Assembly: GCA_009599575.1 (NCBI GenBank)
Contig: VWND01000073.1
Location: forward strand, 1,240,001-1,304,000
DNA from: Blumeriella jaapii
Taxonomy: Eukaryota; Ascomycota; Leotiomycetes; Helotiales; Drepanopezizaceae
Reading direction: 5' to 3'
DNA: 64,000 bases
The position numbers were made by a program, and so were the translations under genes. How positions within the stretch are numbered: the first letter of the stretch is position 1; every line of letters starts with the position of its first letter. This document shows, piece by piece, positions 53,891-64,000 of the stretch. Below the pieces are notes generated by a model. It searched no databases and was not told the origin of the DNA. It saw nothing but the letters and a program-made list of their open reading frames with translations.

Positions 53891-55736
53891 ATGAACCCCA
53901 ATGCCCCCGAGCACCACCCCGACGTCGCCCGCGCCACGGCCGTCATCCGCGCCGCGCGCGAGAAGATGTTCAGCCCGCCTGACGACAAGACGGCCCAGCG
54001 GATCAACGAAAGTAAGAATGAAACTTCCGCGGCCCCGTCTCCTCCATGCCTGGAAGGTCTTTGGGCAGCTTGTTTGCTGCTGTCTTCTCTCACCTCGTGC
54101 TGCCACCACCGCCTTCGTCCCGCATGCAGCACGTAAAGTGAAAGATGATCGTGGACGGGAACGTGGGCTAACGCGCGTGTGTAACCCGTAGGCGTGATGG
54201 CTTTCAACGATCTCTCTGACTTGAGGGTTGAGATCAGTAAACGGAACAGGTCGACGCGGCGGAGGCAAACGTTGCCATTGTATCCGCGGTTTAGCTGCAC
54301 ACCCAGTGCGGAAGAGTCGAATGGTGCGTATCTCCCAGCCGAGAAGAGACGCGGTGGCAGGCTGGCGCACAGTGAGCCATCTCCGGATTCCGTTTCTGAT
54401 ATCTGCTGGACTGCCGTCCGTTCTGGATGCCATCACTGACACACGGCCTTCTCAGTCTGCACGGGTACGCGCCTGGATTCCTCGCAGGGTCTCCGCGCGC
54501 TGGAACCGGGCACTGGCACGCCCGCCATCTGCACCGAAGCCTACGTGCAGTTCGTCTGCGAATATGCGAACCGGTGGCACTCCAAGCTCACCGGCACTGA
54601 TTGCCAGTACGCTCGCTCCGAAACTCGATGAGTCTCCAGCCCAACACGCTTCACCCATTCACAAACCCCCCGTCGCTGTTCCAAGCATCCTCGCTCGAGT
54701 AGTCACTGACCTCTCCTCAAGCTCCGCTACCTCCGACCCGCGCTTCTTCTGCTTCCCCTCGCATCAGTCTTTCCACCAGCAGCTGATGGAGAACACGCCC
54801 GCCAGGATGAGAGCAGAAACCGAAAAGTACGTGAGCAAGCGCCAGTTCTGGAAACTGCGGTATCTGTTCATCCTCGTGCATTTCGTGCCAACACACCAGA
54901 GAGATGCACACGTGGCGCTGTGCGCCATCTCGCCCGAGGCGAAGACGGTCGACTATGTTTGCTCAGGGGGTGATACGTAGGCTGCCCTCCGCGCCTTGCC
55001 ACGGTATCTATCTGCAGCTGGCTAACGTGTGGTGAGCAGGGGCTTGTCGAATTCGCCGAGATCAGCGGGCTCCAAATGCGTGCCAGAGATATTCGCCTGG
55101 CTCGCTGAGTTCCTGGGCGCCGAGTTCCGGCCCTACGAGTGGAAGCTGCGCGCTGATTCCGGACACTTGCAGAAGAAATCTCGAGGAGACTGTGCGATCT
55201 ACGCGGCGACGCATGCCATGTGTCTCGCGTTCGGGTACGGCATCACTGATGCGTTTCCGCCAGACCACCAGGAGAGAATGCTCGACCGGCGGAGACGATA
55301 CGTACAGGATCTCATGTACGAGGGCTTCGCCGACTTTGAGGCCGGCTCCGAGAATCTCCAGTACTACCCGCTGCTCGACACGAAACCCGAAGCCCTGAGG
55401 TCGGATGGGTTCTACACTTTGCCCAGGTCGGTGCTGAAGAAGCTGCCGCCGGCGGTAGCGAACAAGAGGAGATGCTACCGGAACTGCCCGAGCAAGATGA
55501 TGCTCACCAAACACTGTGTACGAAATGCAAGATTCTACCCTGGATACAACGACCCGAAGGTCTCAGGGCGCGCAGTGACACTAGAAGAGTTCGTGACATG
55601 GGTAGAGGCTATGGACGCGAAGAGGCAATGTACAACGCACACCGACAAAGAGCGGCCACGGCCGTATCCTCAGCATGTGCCGTTTCGTTGGTACGGAAGA
55701 CCTGTTCTGGAGAAATGCAATGTTGCTCACAAATGA
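53891..55736 (+). CDS. Ulp1-like (C48-type) cysteine peptidase domain protein
   Basis: Five exons (53891-54011, 54192-54323, 54456-54606, 54722-54976, 55040-55736) give 451 residues. The N-terminal part is polar (MNPNAPEHHPDVARAT; FNDLSDLRVEISKRNRSTRRR). From exon 3, VCTGTRLDSSQ..EAYVQFVCEYANRWHSKL leads into the peptidase-like core. This has DPRFFCFPSHQSFHQQL, LRYLFILVHFVPTHQRDAHVALCAISPEAKTVDYVCSGG (His/Asp region) and KKSRGDCAIYAATHAMCLAFGYG, where the Cys after GD would be the nucleophile. The order His, Asp, Cys is that of SUMO/NEDD8 proteases. Its Cys context (GDCAIY, not DCGVF) is divergent, so activity is uncertain; such genes are often expanded and fast-evolving in fungi. Every exon junction was chosen by phase and acceptor, and exon 3 is the least certain. 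Confidence 0.65.
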
Positions 55737-56128
55737 CAGGATTGATCCTAGAAAGTCTGAACGAAATGCCATTCCCGCTCACGCTCTGTGGCCACACACC
55801 GACGCACTCGCCGTTGATGTTGGCAGGCAGGGAGAGCCTAGGAAACGCAGAAAAGCAAGCTCTGGCTTGAAGATACTGGAAAATAGCGATTGATGGCACA
55901 CAATGTAGAGTGACAAATACAGTCCCTTATCTCCAGGACTATGATCAGGCGACCCAGAGCGCAAGCAGAACATTGGGGACATTTCCCTATGTTTTCTAGC
56001 AACCGAAGCAAAGCCGCCCGTGGCCATACCACGCTCCGCACTTACTCTGTAGTTGAAGCATCTTGAACACCACCTCACCCGTCAAGCCCACACTGCAAAA
56101 GCATGGAGAGAGGAAGGGACGGCCAAAT
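55737..56128. other. Convergent 3' intergenic region
   Basis: About 390 bp between the Ulp1-like stop and the MAT2B-like stop. Nothing recognised. Confidence 0.5.
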
Positions 56129-57266
56129 CTACTTCCTGTACGCCCTGGCTTCACGTCTCCACCAAGTCTTGAAGTCCTGCGTCGCAACATTGATGCCCAA
56201 ATCCTTCAACACTTTCGTCGAGAGATGACAGTCATATGGGCGCTTGACACTGGCATTCGGGTCATTGCCCTCCGTGTTCGCCAGCATGCCATCAAGTGGC
56301 AAGCCCATGATCTCCGCGAAAATCTCGCAGATCTCGTATTTAGTCATCTTGTCTTCCGAGGAGAACTGGAGGATGGCCGGCAGGGCGGCTTTGTCAGTCG
56401 TAGAGAGGTATTTGGTGGCTACATCTGTTGTACATTAGCATGTTGCAGTGGGCTATCACATAGGGTAAACCGCGTTGAGATCGAATCAAAACCAACCTTG
56501 TAGAACGCGTCCGACGTCTTCCGTGTTGGTAGGAAATCGGATGGCCCAATGATCCATCTTCACACTTGCGTCCTTCTCCTGTGCCTTCCACACGGCATCC
56601 ATCAGCACATTGACCGCAGACTCGGCCGGCGTACCCGCCTCGCCGTACAGCACGGGGACTCTGAACACAGCGGCCCAGCCCTGCTTGCCCGCGTTCTCGT
56701 ACTCAGCCAGTACGGCTTTCTCGCCGTCCCACTTCGTCAGCCCGTAGAGATTGGGTGGGTTGGGCGCGCTCGTCGCCTCGTATGGCGCATCGCCTTCCCG
56801 GCCGGGGAATACGTAGTCCGTCGAGATGTAGATGAGGAGGATCGACGATGCTGCGCAGAGGCGGGCAAGGGAGGCTGAGGCTTCGACATTGAGGGCGCGA
56901 GTGCCAGCGGGGTCGCCGTCGCACTTGTCGGGGAAGCGGTTGGCGGCGCCTTCACACCTGTCAGCGAGATCTAGAGCTCGCCGAACCGAGCGGCAGACTC
57001 ACAGTGAATCACGACTTGCGGTCTTCAAAAGATCTTCTGGTCAGTGGGCGTCTCGGGGGGAAGAGGGGCAGGAAAGAGACGGACGCCACGCTTTTGAGAA
57101 CAGCCGCGACGTCTGCCTCGGAGCTCAAATCGACCTTCAAGATGGCAGGCGGGCGTGCCCGCGTCAGACCTGTGCCTTTGACGTCCCAGCCGCCGCGCTC
57201 GAAGGCCTTGACGACTTGTCTGCCGAGCAGACCCGTTGCGCCGGTGATGAGGGCTGTTTTGGCCAT
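56129..57266 (-). CDS. MAT2B/RmlD-like NAD(P)-dependent reductase (short-chain dehydrogenase)
   Basis: Extended short-chain dehydrogenase related to dTDP-4-dehydrorhamnose reductase and to the regulatory beta subunit of methionine adenosyltransferase (MAT2B). Exons are 57266-57085, 57022-57003, 56949-56497 and 56424-56129, 316 residues. Motifs: MAKTALITGATGLLGRQV (G-x-x-G-x-x-G), VVIHCAANRFPDKCD, LIYISTDYVFPG, ATSAPNPPNLYGLTKWDGEKA (Y-x-x-x-K catalytic pair), FRVPVLYGE and the C-terminal TKYEICEIFAEIMGLP. Exon 2 is only 20 nt (PQVVIH) and its upstream donor (GC|GTCCGT) is weak, so that junction is tentative. The C-terminus (WWRREARAYRK) is typical of the fungal group. The role is probably in S-adenosylmethionine metabolism or as a reductase; the sequence does not decide. 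Confidence 0.85.
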
Positions 57267-60123
57267 GCTTGCGTGGGTTTGGTAGGGAGGAGTGTCGGAT
57301 GCGGGCTCGGAGTTTCGAGTTTTGAGACTTGTTTTTCTTGTGTGGTGATGTACAGGTAGCTAGGAAGTATCTACTGTATGTACTGTCCCTCTGCAGCATG
57401 AGGAGATGCCTCTTTATCTCCAAGGCATGGTCACCTCGCCAGACTCCGAGTTCTGAGTAAAGCCAGGGTTTTTGATTCCGCGGTATGGCAGCATTTTTGT
57501 AACGTTCAAAAACATATCAATACTATACCAACTTGACAAGATCTGACCCAAGCATTTCAATAGCGATGCCACTTTTTTACCGACCACGAAGCCACCGATA
57601 GAACGCCGACAACGCCCGAGCCTGCAAGGCCGTATTCTCAACTACGCGTCTTGATCCCGGTGACGTTCGCAGATTGCCCAAGGGGTCGAAAGCGTATGTG
57701 GGCGAGTTGAAGCTCGATTGGCGTCATATTCAATGGAGAACCAAACACCCGCGCAGAAAGACAGCCTGGTCTCTTCTACAGTCCGCCGTTGGCAAGACAT
57801 AGCCTGAGAACCTTGCGTCCTCTCGCGCGGCAAAAACGGCTGCTGCTGAGCAAAGCGTGTGTAGCTTCCTTCGGCGCAGTAAATACCATATCTTGATGCC
57901 TCCACCTGTCAAGGAACTCTCTCGAGGTTGCAAGCATCCGGATATCAGCTGCTGTATGCTGTAATACGAGGAGAGTCGGAGGAGAGGAGATGTCGTCGAA
58001 CGTGAACAAGAGGGCGGTGCGTAGAATCTGTAGAGTTGGGGCGCTTGCGGACCGCGATCGTCGGCAGCACGTATGCGCGTGGGGAAGGTTCTTGGGGTAT
58101 GATGGAGACGAGGGTCAATGTGTGTACCTATGTAAATCGTTGAGGCTGGTGCTGGGGATTGTGTGTGTTCAGTTGAAGTTGCCAGTCAACGAACAACCGT
58201 GTGCGGCAGAGTAAAAAACGTATTTGTTTTTCGTAGACGATGTTGAGGGGAGCGGATAGAGAGAGTCTTGCCCTCTGCCTTCGAGGTTTGGTGGACGTCT
58301 GGTAGGCGAAGCTGCGGTGCTTAGATCGAATTTTACAGTATCTGTAGATTGCGGATATCATCGTAAGAATACAGTAGGTACAGTACAGTACCTACAGTAC
58401 AGCAAGGACGACATACCTACAGTATCTACTGTACAGGTACCTTGTACGTGTCTCCCAGGTCGCAACACCAAACTCAAGGTCGCCGCCATGTTCACTTCCC
58501 TCACCACAACCTCCATTTATCCATTCCAAAACATATTACAGTACGAGGACTTCTTTCTTGAACACTTCTCCGTGCCAAGGACTCGACTTATTTCTTCCTT
58601 GCGAGTGTTCAAACCGCTCGCAACGCAAAAGCTCTCTTCTCCTGGAGTTCGGGGTTCCCAAACTCCGTGTCCGACCGAATCGTTTCTTCTCCACGGCTAT
58701 TCGCAAAGAACGGCTCGCAATGAAAAAAAAAAGTCTCATTGAGAGAGTGGTTCCAAAAATTCCCTATCTGGTCGAAACCAAATAGAAGCGGTCATGTTAA
58801 GTTTTCAACTTTGGCGCGAAAAGTTAGCAATAATTGATGAAAGGTTGAAGGGTGTTGAGGGTTAGGGGTGTTGAAAAGGGTTGAGGGGGAGGTGGGTGAG
58901 TTACCTAGCAAAAACGCCTGCCGAAGAAGTTAGCCACAGTGTGTCTGTGTGTGCGGAAGATGTATGCCAGAAGAGGGAGGGATGGAAGGGGCAAGAGGCA
59001 AGAGGCAAGAGGGGGGATAAAAACTTACAATCTCGGACGAATCCTCACTGATATGCGTAAAGCCCATGCACTAAGATGGAGAGGAAAGAAGAAAAGAAGC
59101 AAAAGGTCGGGGCGCGGACGCGAACTTATAGGGCTGCGTGGGCGCGGATTGGGTCACGTGAGAGCTAGTGCTGGCCGGGCGACGGGGGAAGCTAGGCCAA
59201 ACGTGGAACCACGGAAACCACGGCCTGCTGCCCGGTGGGGGTCGGCCGGCCGTTGAGCCCCGTAGAGGAAGTGACAGATGTAGGTACTGTAGGTATCGTG
59301 ACTGCGAGAGGTTTTCTCTTCGACTGGACTTTCATCTGGTTTGCACATTGATTCGCGTATCCGCAACATCAATTTGAAAGCTGCAATCGCTACGGAACTG
59401 TACGGGTTTTCAACATTTAAATCAGAGCAAAGAATGCCCCGTTTTCCACCGGCCGTCTTGCAGAGCCAGTGCTGTACATTGACCTCGACTAGAGCCAGGC
59501 TTTGCGATTCCCACCACGTCAACGGCATCATTTCTGCTACAATCACCCTTGCGTACATGGCATTTGCCTGCGTTTCGCATTCCAATGGCGGCGGGGCCTT
59601 GTCGATAGTGGCTTGACCTTGTTAGGCATCAGACCTGAAATCTGACGATACCTACTGTACGGTACAAAATACCGACCTCGAAGCTCAAGGGATGACGAGG
59701 TCATGCTCCCGCTTTACACAACGGCGTCAATGGCGATTAATCAAAGCGTCCCCGTTGTCGGGACGCATGCTTTCGGCGCGGGTCTACACTATCGTGCAAC
59801 GACCCAAGTTTATTGGCTTAGTCTTATCCTATTGTGCCTACCGGTGGCTACACGCGTTGACGCGCTTCCGAGCCCAAAAACTCTGCCTCCCAACGCATGA
59901 CCTGATATCGCATCCGACCCATGAAAAGTAGATCCGATGCTGGTCTCCCCAAAAACTCGGAGACTGAAAATGGCCTTCAGGACAGAGGCGCGTCGCCGCA
60001 GGAGCTTGCGCAACCGGGCAAGCCCAAGCGCGAAAAGAAAAACGGCGTTGGGTTGGGCAGTCGCCTCGCACACAGAGCCCCGTCGTGATGTACAGAAGGT
60101 GGAAATCCCGAGTGGCAATGGAC
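57267..60123. other. ~2.9-kb region without a supported gene
   Basis: Between the MAT2B-like start and NMA1 stop. It includes GTAC palindromes (58365-58445) and a GGTCACGTGAG (59152-59161). Open frames are short and give no recognisable protein on either strand. It could hide a rapidly evolving or multi-intron gene. Confidence 0.5.
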
Positions 60124-61078
60124 CTAGGTGCTGGAAGAACTCGCCTTTCCAGAAACATCCTCCTTCGCCTTGATTTTGTCGGCATGGTCTTCTTCGTATA
60201 AGCCATGCTCTTCGATGTATTCAATGACCGGCGCGGGAATCAGGTACTGGACACTCATTTCTCTCCGGAGAAACAACCGGATCTTCGTGCTCGAGATGTC
60301 ATTCTGGATCAGTTGCTGTCGCGTGTCAGTCGCAAATTCTATCGTGTTGATGATCCACCTACTGCAATAACGTATATGTTATCCTTCCACGGTTGAAGAT
60401 TCGTTAGAGCTTCGTCAATGTCAGTCCCTGTCCTCTCAACCACAAACGCGCCATATCGGCCCAGAATGTGGTCGAGATCCTTGTCGGACCAGACGCCAGG
60501 AGTGGCTTGGAAAATCGTCAGCAGAATCTCAAAAGAGGGCAGCCACACCTCCACGCCATTGCGGGAAATGCCGGAGGAGACGTACACATGGTTTGGATCA
60601 GGTCGGCTCCCGCCAGCAGGAGAATCCGACACTTCACGCGTGAACCATCTGGCTTCTCCGCACCTCCCAACACCTCGTTGATCTCATGTTCAAAATGGTC
60701 GAGCACTTGAGCCGTGGGCACATATTCCTTCTGCACAGCTTCCCACGGATCCACCATGAGCCAAGTCGACTGGTTGGCCGCGAGATTGCACATGGCCAGC
60801 CGGTGATGGGCGCTTGCTAAGCCTGCCTTCTTGTACGCATCTCCGACAGGCGAGAAGTAGCCTCCCAGCACCTCGAAGTCCGTGTTGAACTTGGCAAAAT
60901 CGGCTCCGAGCTCGAACATGCGCATGTGTAGATAGGTGATCGGGGAGAAGGAACCGCAAGCGATGAGCACCAGAGGTGTCTTGTCTTGGTGTTGCTGTGC
61001 AAGGCGCAGGCGGCTCCGTGGGAAGGTGTAGTCTTGGAGCGCTTGCGCCGTGGTTTGCGCCGGGGTTACGGAAGTCAT
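60124..61078 (-). CDS. NMA1: Nicotinamide/nicotinate mononucleotide adenylyltransferase
   Basis: Last step of NAD synthesis. Exons 61078-60586, 60505-60363 and 60315-60124 give 275 residues. Motifs: [19 protein letters not shown] (nucleotidyltransferase GSFxPxxxxH), [54 protein letters not shown], and the C-terminal [12 protein letters not shown] signature. Introns: 60585-60506 (GTACGT... CAAG) and 60362-60316 (GTAGGT...ACAG). The tail ends in a Ser-rich KASSSST. Frame intact; the promoter is shared with the SRR1-like gene 712 bp away. Confidence 0.95.
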
Positions 61079-61790
61079 TGCGAAGATCTCTGAGATGTGG
61101 TCGTGTGCTGGTGAAGGAGGTAGGGCGCGCGCGCGCTTCGAGTGACTCTGTCGCCGAGTGAGAGTCGCGCGGAAGAGGATCGTTGGCGATGCTGGATGCC
61201 GTCTATGCCGGAGGTGATGGGAGGGGTAGTCGCCGGCGCAAGTAGGTGGAGATATATATATATGGTGGGAGGGCCTCTTTGAAGGATCGATGTTGATAGT
61301 ACTGTACTGTCACTGTCGTGGTCTGCTATTCGGTATTGTATGGCCGGTGAAAGGGAGAAGCTGATCGAGGTCGTCTGAGTATTGTTTGTATGTATGTTTG
61401 TATCTAGGTACGTAGGAGAGCGAAGATGCCTGAGCGACCGAGAAGAGCGCTAGAAGGAAAAAGAGGGGGAGAGGCTACGCTGTTGCGAGCAGGAAAGACT
61501 TGAGTCCTGGTGTAGCTGCTGTACATCAGAAGTACATTACAGTAATCTCTATTGCATCATTACATCGTACATACAGTATACGGCACAGTACTGTACAGTA
61601 CCTTGAGACACCAGGTCGCGTCGATGCCTGCACAACCCCCTACACTGCATAGGCTGTTTGTTCTCGATTCCAAAAGGCGGTGAGGAATCGGTCTTGCCAG
61701 GCAGAATCTGTCACCCCACCAAGCACAATGTGAAAATCTCTCGAGGCTTCTTCTTTTCTTGGGACATCTTCACCTTTCCCTCACGCAGTC
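61079..61790. promoter_or_regulatory. Divergent intergenic region, NMA1 and SRR1-like genes
   Basis: 712 bp between outward-facing starts. It has a TATATATATA run (61253-61262) and GTAC palindromes (61297-61312, 61540-61605). Confidence 0.45.
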
Positions 61791-62938
61791 ATGCAGTCCG
61801 GCCGAAAGAGCAAGCAGAGTCGGAAGAAGAAGCCCAGTGCGCCGAAAGCCATTCTACACACAAAGAGGAAGCAGGTCGAGGGCAACGATGGCTGGATACA
61901 CATCGTCGATAAGCCGCGCCCGAACAAGACCAGTGCCACAGCGCACACACAGCTACTGCAGGGAGGGGATTTCGAGGTCAATGGTCTCAGCTACGTCAAC
62001 CGGACTCTCACGGAAATGAAGGACGAATTTGAGCATTTCAAGAGATCCTGGGAAGACCGGCCGGCGTGCAATGTGTTGAAAGAGAAAGCGAAAGACATCG
62101 AGAGAGCCCGGAAGATTGAGAATGTGGTGGTTCTCGGACTGGGAAGCCTACAGAGTGCGAGAAGGGAAGGCAGAAGAGCAAGCTCGACCCAGCTGGCAGC
62201 TTTGCAGACCATTGCGGGCACGATGGAAATGGGATCTGATGTGACTTTCGTCTTCCAGGACCCGCAGTTCACGGAGGTCGACAAGCAATTTTTGGCAAGT
62301 CTGGGGTACAAGGTGGCGGATGATCCTCAAGCTTTCAAGGAGATTGGGGAAGGGAGTCTGGTGTATGCTATACATTGCTATGGACCGGTCTATAGATCTG
62401 TCAGTGAGAGATCGAGACCCGCTGTTCTGATTGGCACAGATGTCGAGAACTTTCTCAGATTTGACTCGCAAGTGTCTCCTTATTGCCTCCAACATGTCTA
62501 ACAGAATATAGGTCTGATGATAGCATCGCGAAGGATCTGGAAGATTTGGTACGAGGATGTGAGAAGATTGATTTTCCACAGCTTCGTCATGATTTCTCAG
62601 ATACAAAGATCTATGTGCGGCCTGTCTCTGGAGGATCTAGTGCACAGAGGCAGACCGACACCTGGGCGGCCAGCACCGCGGACAATCCTAAGTCTGTGAC
62701 CGGTTCGGAGGAGACGTCTGAAACATTCACCGCAAAGGTTTCAGATGAAGAAACAACGTTTCGGGAAATAGATTCGACGCAAGTCGTCCGGAGTCTAGAT
62801 GTGCCGGAACCATCTACCAAAAAAGAAGAGTCGACAGCATTCTTGCCCGCCAACCTTGGGGGTGAACCAGACACCACGGTCAGCGAGCAACCGATAGTCA
62901 TGCCCGCCAACGCTTCGGAAGAACCGCCCACCATCTAG
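61791..62938 (+). CDS. SRR1-like domain protein
   Basis: Contains the SRR1 domain named after Arabidopsis SENSITIVITY TO RED LIGHT REDUCED 1; the yeast relative Ber1 affects microtubules. Exon 1 is 61791-62467 and exon 2 62512-62938, 367 residues. The head is basic (MQSGRKSKQSRKKKPSAPK). The domain has ENVVVLGLGSLQSARR, STQLAALQTIAG, VTFVFQDPQFTEVDKQFLASLGY, YAIHCYGPVY and VLIGTDVENFLRF. After the domain the tail is Ser/Thr/Glu-rich and disordered. The 44-nt intron has a GC donor (GACTC|GCAAGT) and ATAG acceptor; the GT at 62472 gives the wrong phase. Its stop codon overlaps that of the convergent neighbour within CTAG. Confidence 0.85.
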
Positions 62939-63560
62939 TTGATACTCGACGCTTGCACAACAGTCCCAAATGCATCCGCCAACTCCGCCAGGGTAATCTT
63001 GACCAACTGATCCGCGTTCACACCAGGAATGTTTCTATCTCCCACGGCGTCCTCTGCAATCAAGACATCATATCCCCTCTCCGCCGCCTGTCTAGCGGTA
63101 GTACTGACACAGACATGTGCCATGTATCCTGTCAAGACAAGCTTGTTCCTGCCGGTGCTCTTGAGGAACTCCTCGAGATCAGTGCCAGTAAAGGAACCGG
63201 GCTGTTGTTTGCCAATAACTTTCTCGCTACTCTTGGGCTCCAGCTCGGCGAATTCCTTGGCGAGATCGGTGTCTGGTGTGAAGACTGGGGCCCCGGCGGG
63301 TGTTTGGTGAACGATGTGAACGAGGGTGCAGACGCAGCACGATATTTCTCAAGGAGGGTGGAGATGGCTTTGCGTGTAGAATCTACATTCTCGGTCCTCA
63401 AATGGCCCGATGCGTATCTTGATCATGTCAGATTGAGTGGTAACAAATTCCGAAGAATGGGTACTTGCTCATTCTGTGCATCGATGATGACCAATACACT
63501 GTCCTTGACTGAGGCAGTGGACGGTCCAACTCCAATCAACTCTCTGAACGCTTTTGCCAT
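62935..63560 (-). CDS. Isochorismatase-like cysteine hydrolase (one frame break)
   Basis: Family of nicotinamidase/isochorismatase hydrolases; the substrate is unknown. Exon 1 (63560-63469) has MAKAFRELIGVGPST and VLVIIDAQNE (catalytic Asp). Exon 2 (63417-62935) has YASGHLRTENVDSTRKAI, HQTPAGAPVFTP and LVLTGYMAHVCVSTTARQAAERGYDVL (catalytic Cys in HVC). The intron is 63468-63418 with a GC donor (AATGA|GCAAGT) and AAG acceptor. Between KYRAA and TLVHIVHQTP the frame changes. One base appears to be missing at about 63328-63336; adding it gives 191 residues, normal for the family. The site is not an obvious homopolymer, so a real mutation is also possible. Confidence 0.85.
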
Positions 63561-64000
63561 GGTGTTAGTAGAAAATAAGAAGTTGAGGAGGTATTGGAAC
63601 TCGTGACTTTGATAAAGGACAGGAGAGATTCAAGAAGAGATGCGTGTGTTCTCGCGCGGGGTGACGAAGGGGCGACTGATTCCCCGCCATTGGCCTAGTG
63701 CTCGGCTTGACGGCTTCAACACTTCGCTGTATGTACCAGATCTGCGTTGCCTGCCCTGGGTTTGAAAACCAATTGTGATTGGGATTATAAGCAAAGATTT
63801 CATGGAATGGCTGCTCCAACAGAGTAAGAAACAAGACCAAGGCGGCGCTAGCAAGACCACGCTTGGTTTACAGTACATATCGCAACGCGCTCTTGTCCGA
63901 TGTTTATATCTGCTAGGTGATAGAAGCGATCATCTCATCACGAGCTAGAATCGATTGTGACCCAGCTAGGTAGGATTTGCTACGCGCAATACTGTACTGT
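63561..64000. other. 5' flank of isochorismatase-like gene, end of window
   Basis: About 440 bp with no recognisable gene. The window ends in a GTAC-type run (ACTGTACTGT at 63991-64000). Confidence 0.5.

Noticed and set aside
57642..58009. Several 60-90-codon frames on the minus strand
   Set aside because: Overlapping short frames without splice-consistent extension or recognisable motif.

Overview
The window is nuclear DNA of a filamentous ascomycete (Pezizomycotina). I read this from many monocistronic genes on both strands, about 32 spliceosomal introns of mostly 44-165 nt with fungal branch sites (CTAAC/CTGAC), a class II-type hydrophobin, a HacA-type bZIP factor with an Ire1 intron, a GH128 wall glucanase and a DUF2434-type membrane protein. 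Class II hydrophobin plus DUF2434 fits Leotiomyceta; I cannot place it below class level. There are no operons, rRNA or convincing tRNA genes, transposon ORFs or CRISPR arrays.

Layout. 0-11 kb: SLC35F-like transporter (cut by the left edge), hydrophobin, alpha/beta hydrolase, Ca3427-like periplasmic-binding-fold protein, Ubc7-type E2, glucose-6-phosphate 1-epimerase. 12-18 kb: 6-phosphogluconolactonase, ADE1, cation diffusion facilitator. 18-27 kb: small hypothetical protein, GNAT protein, oxoglutarate/malate-type mitochondrial carrier, M28/QPCT-like enzyme, ADE8. 27-33 kb: DUF3074 protein and hacA, divergent across a 2.7 kb satellite-rich gap. 33.5-37.8 kb: an unrecognised 1.39 kb-codon repeat protein, followed by 2 kb of stacked simple repeats. 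39.9-46 kb: TCD-type tRNA dehydratase, VOC protein, F-box/LRR protein with a CaaX end. 48-53 kb: GH128, DUF2434, HIS2. 53.9-64 kb: Ulp1-like peptidase, MAT2B-like reductase, NMA1, SRR1-like, isochorismatase-like.

The genes are mostly housekeeping: two de novo purine steps (ADE1, ADE8), histidine (HIS2), NAD (NMA1), two glucose-6-phosphate enzymes (epimerase and lactonase), and ER quality control (UBC7 for ERAD, hacA for the unfolded-protein response). They are scattered rather than clustered, so shared pathway membership here does not imply co-regulation.

Two things stand out. First, the gene at 33567-37750 encodes about 28 tandem 21-25-residue units with acidic-hydrophobic cores, then a compact unrecognised domain, then a basic, NLS-like tail; I recognise no family. 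Second, at least five otherwise conserved genes carry single-base frame breaks, several in homopolymers, and correcting them restores family-typical lengths; this looks more like assembly indels than gene decay. Intergenic DNA is seeded with palindromic GTACAGTAC/GTACTGTAC pentamer arrays.
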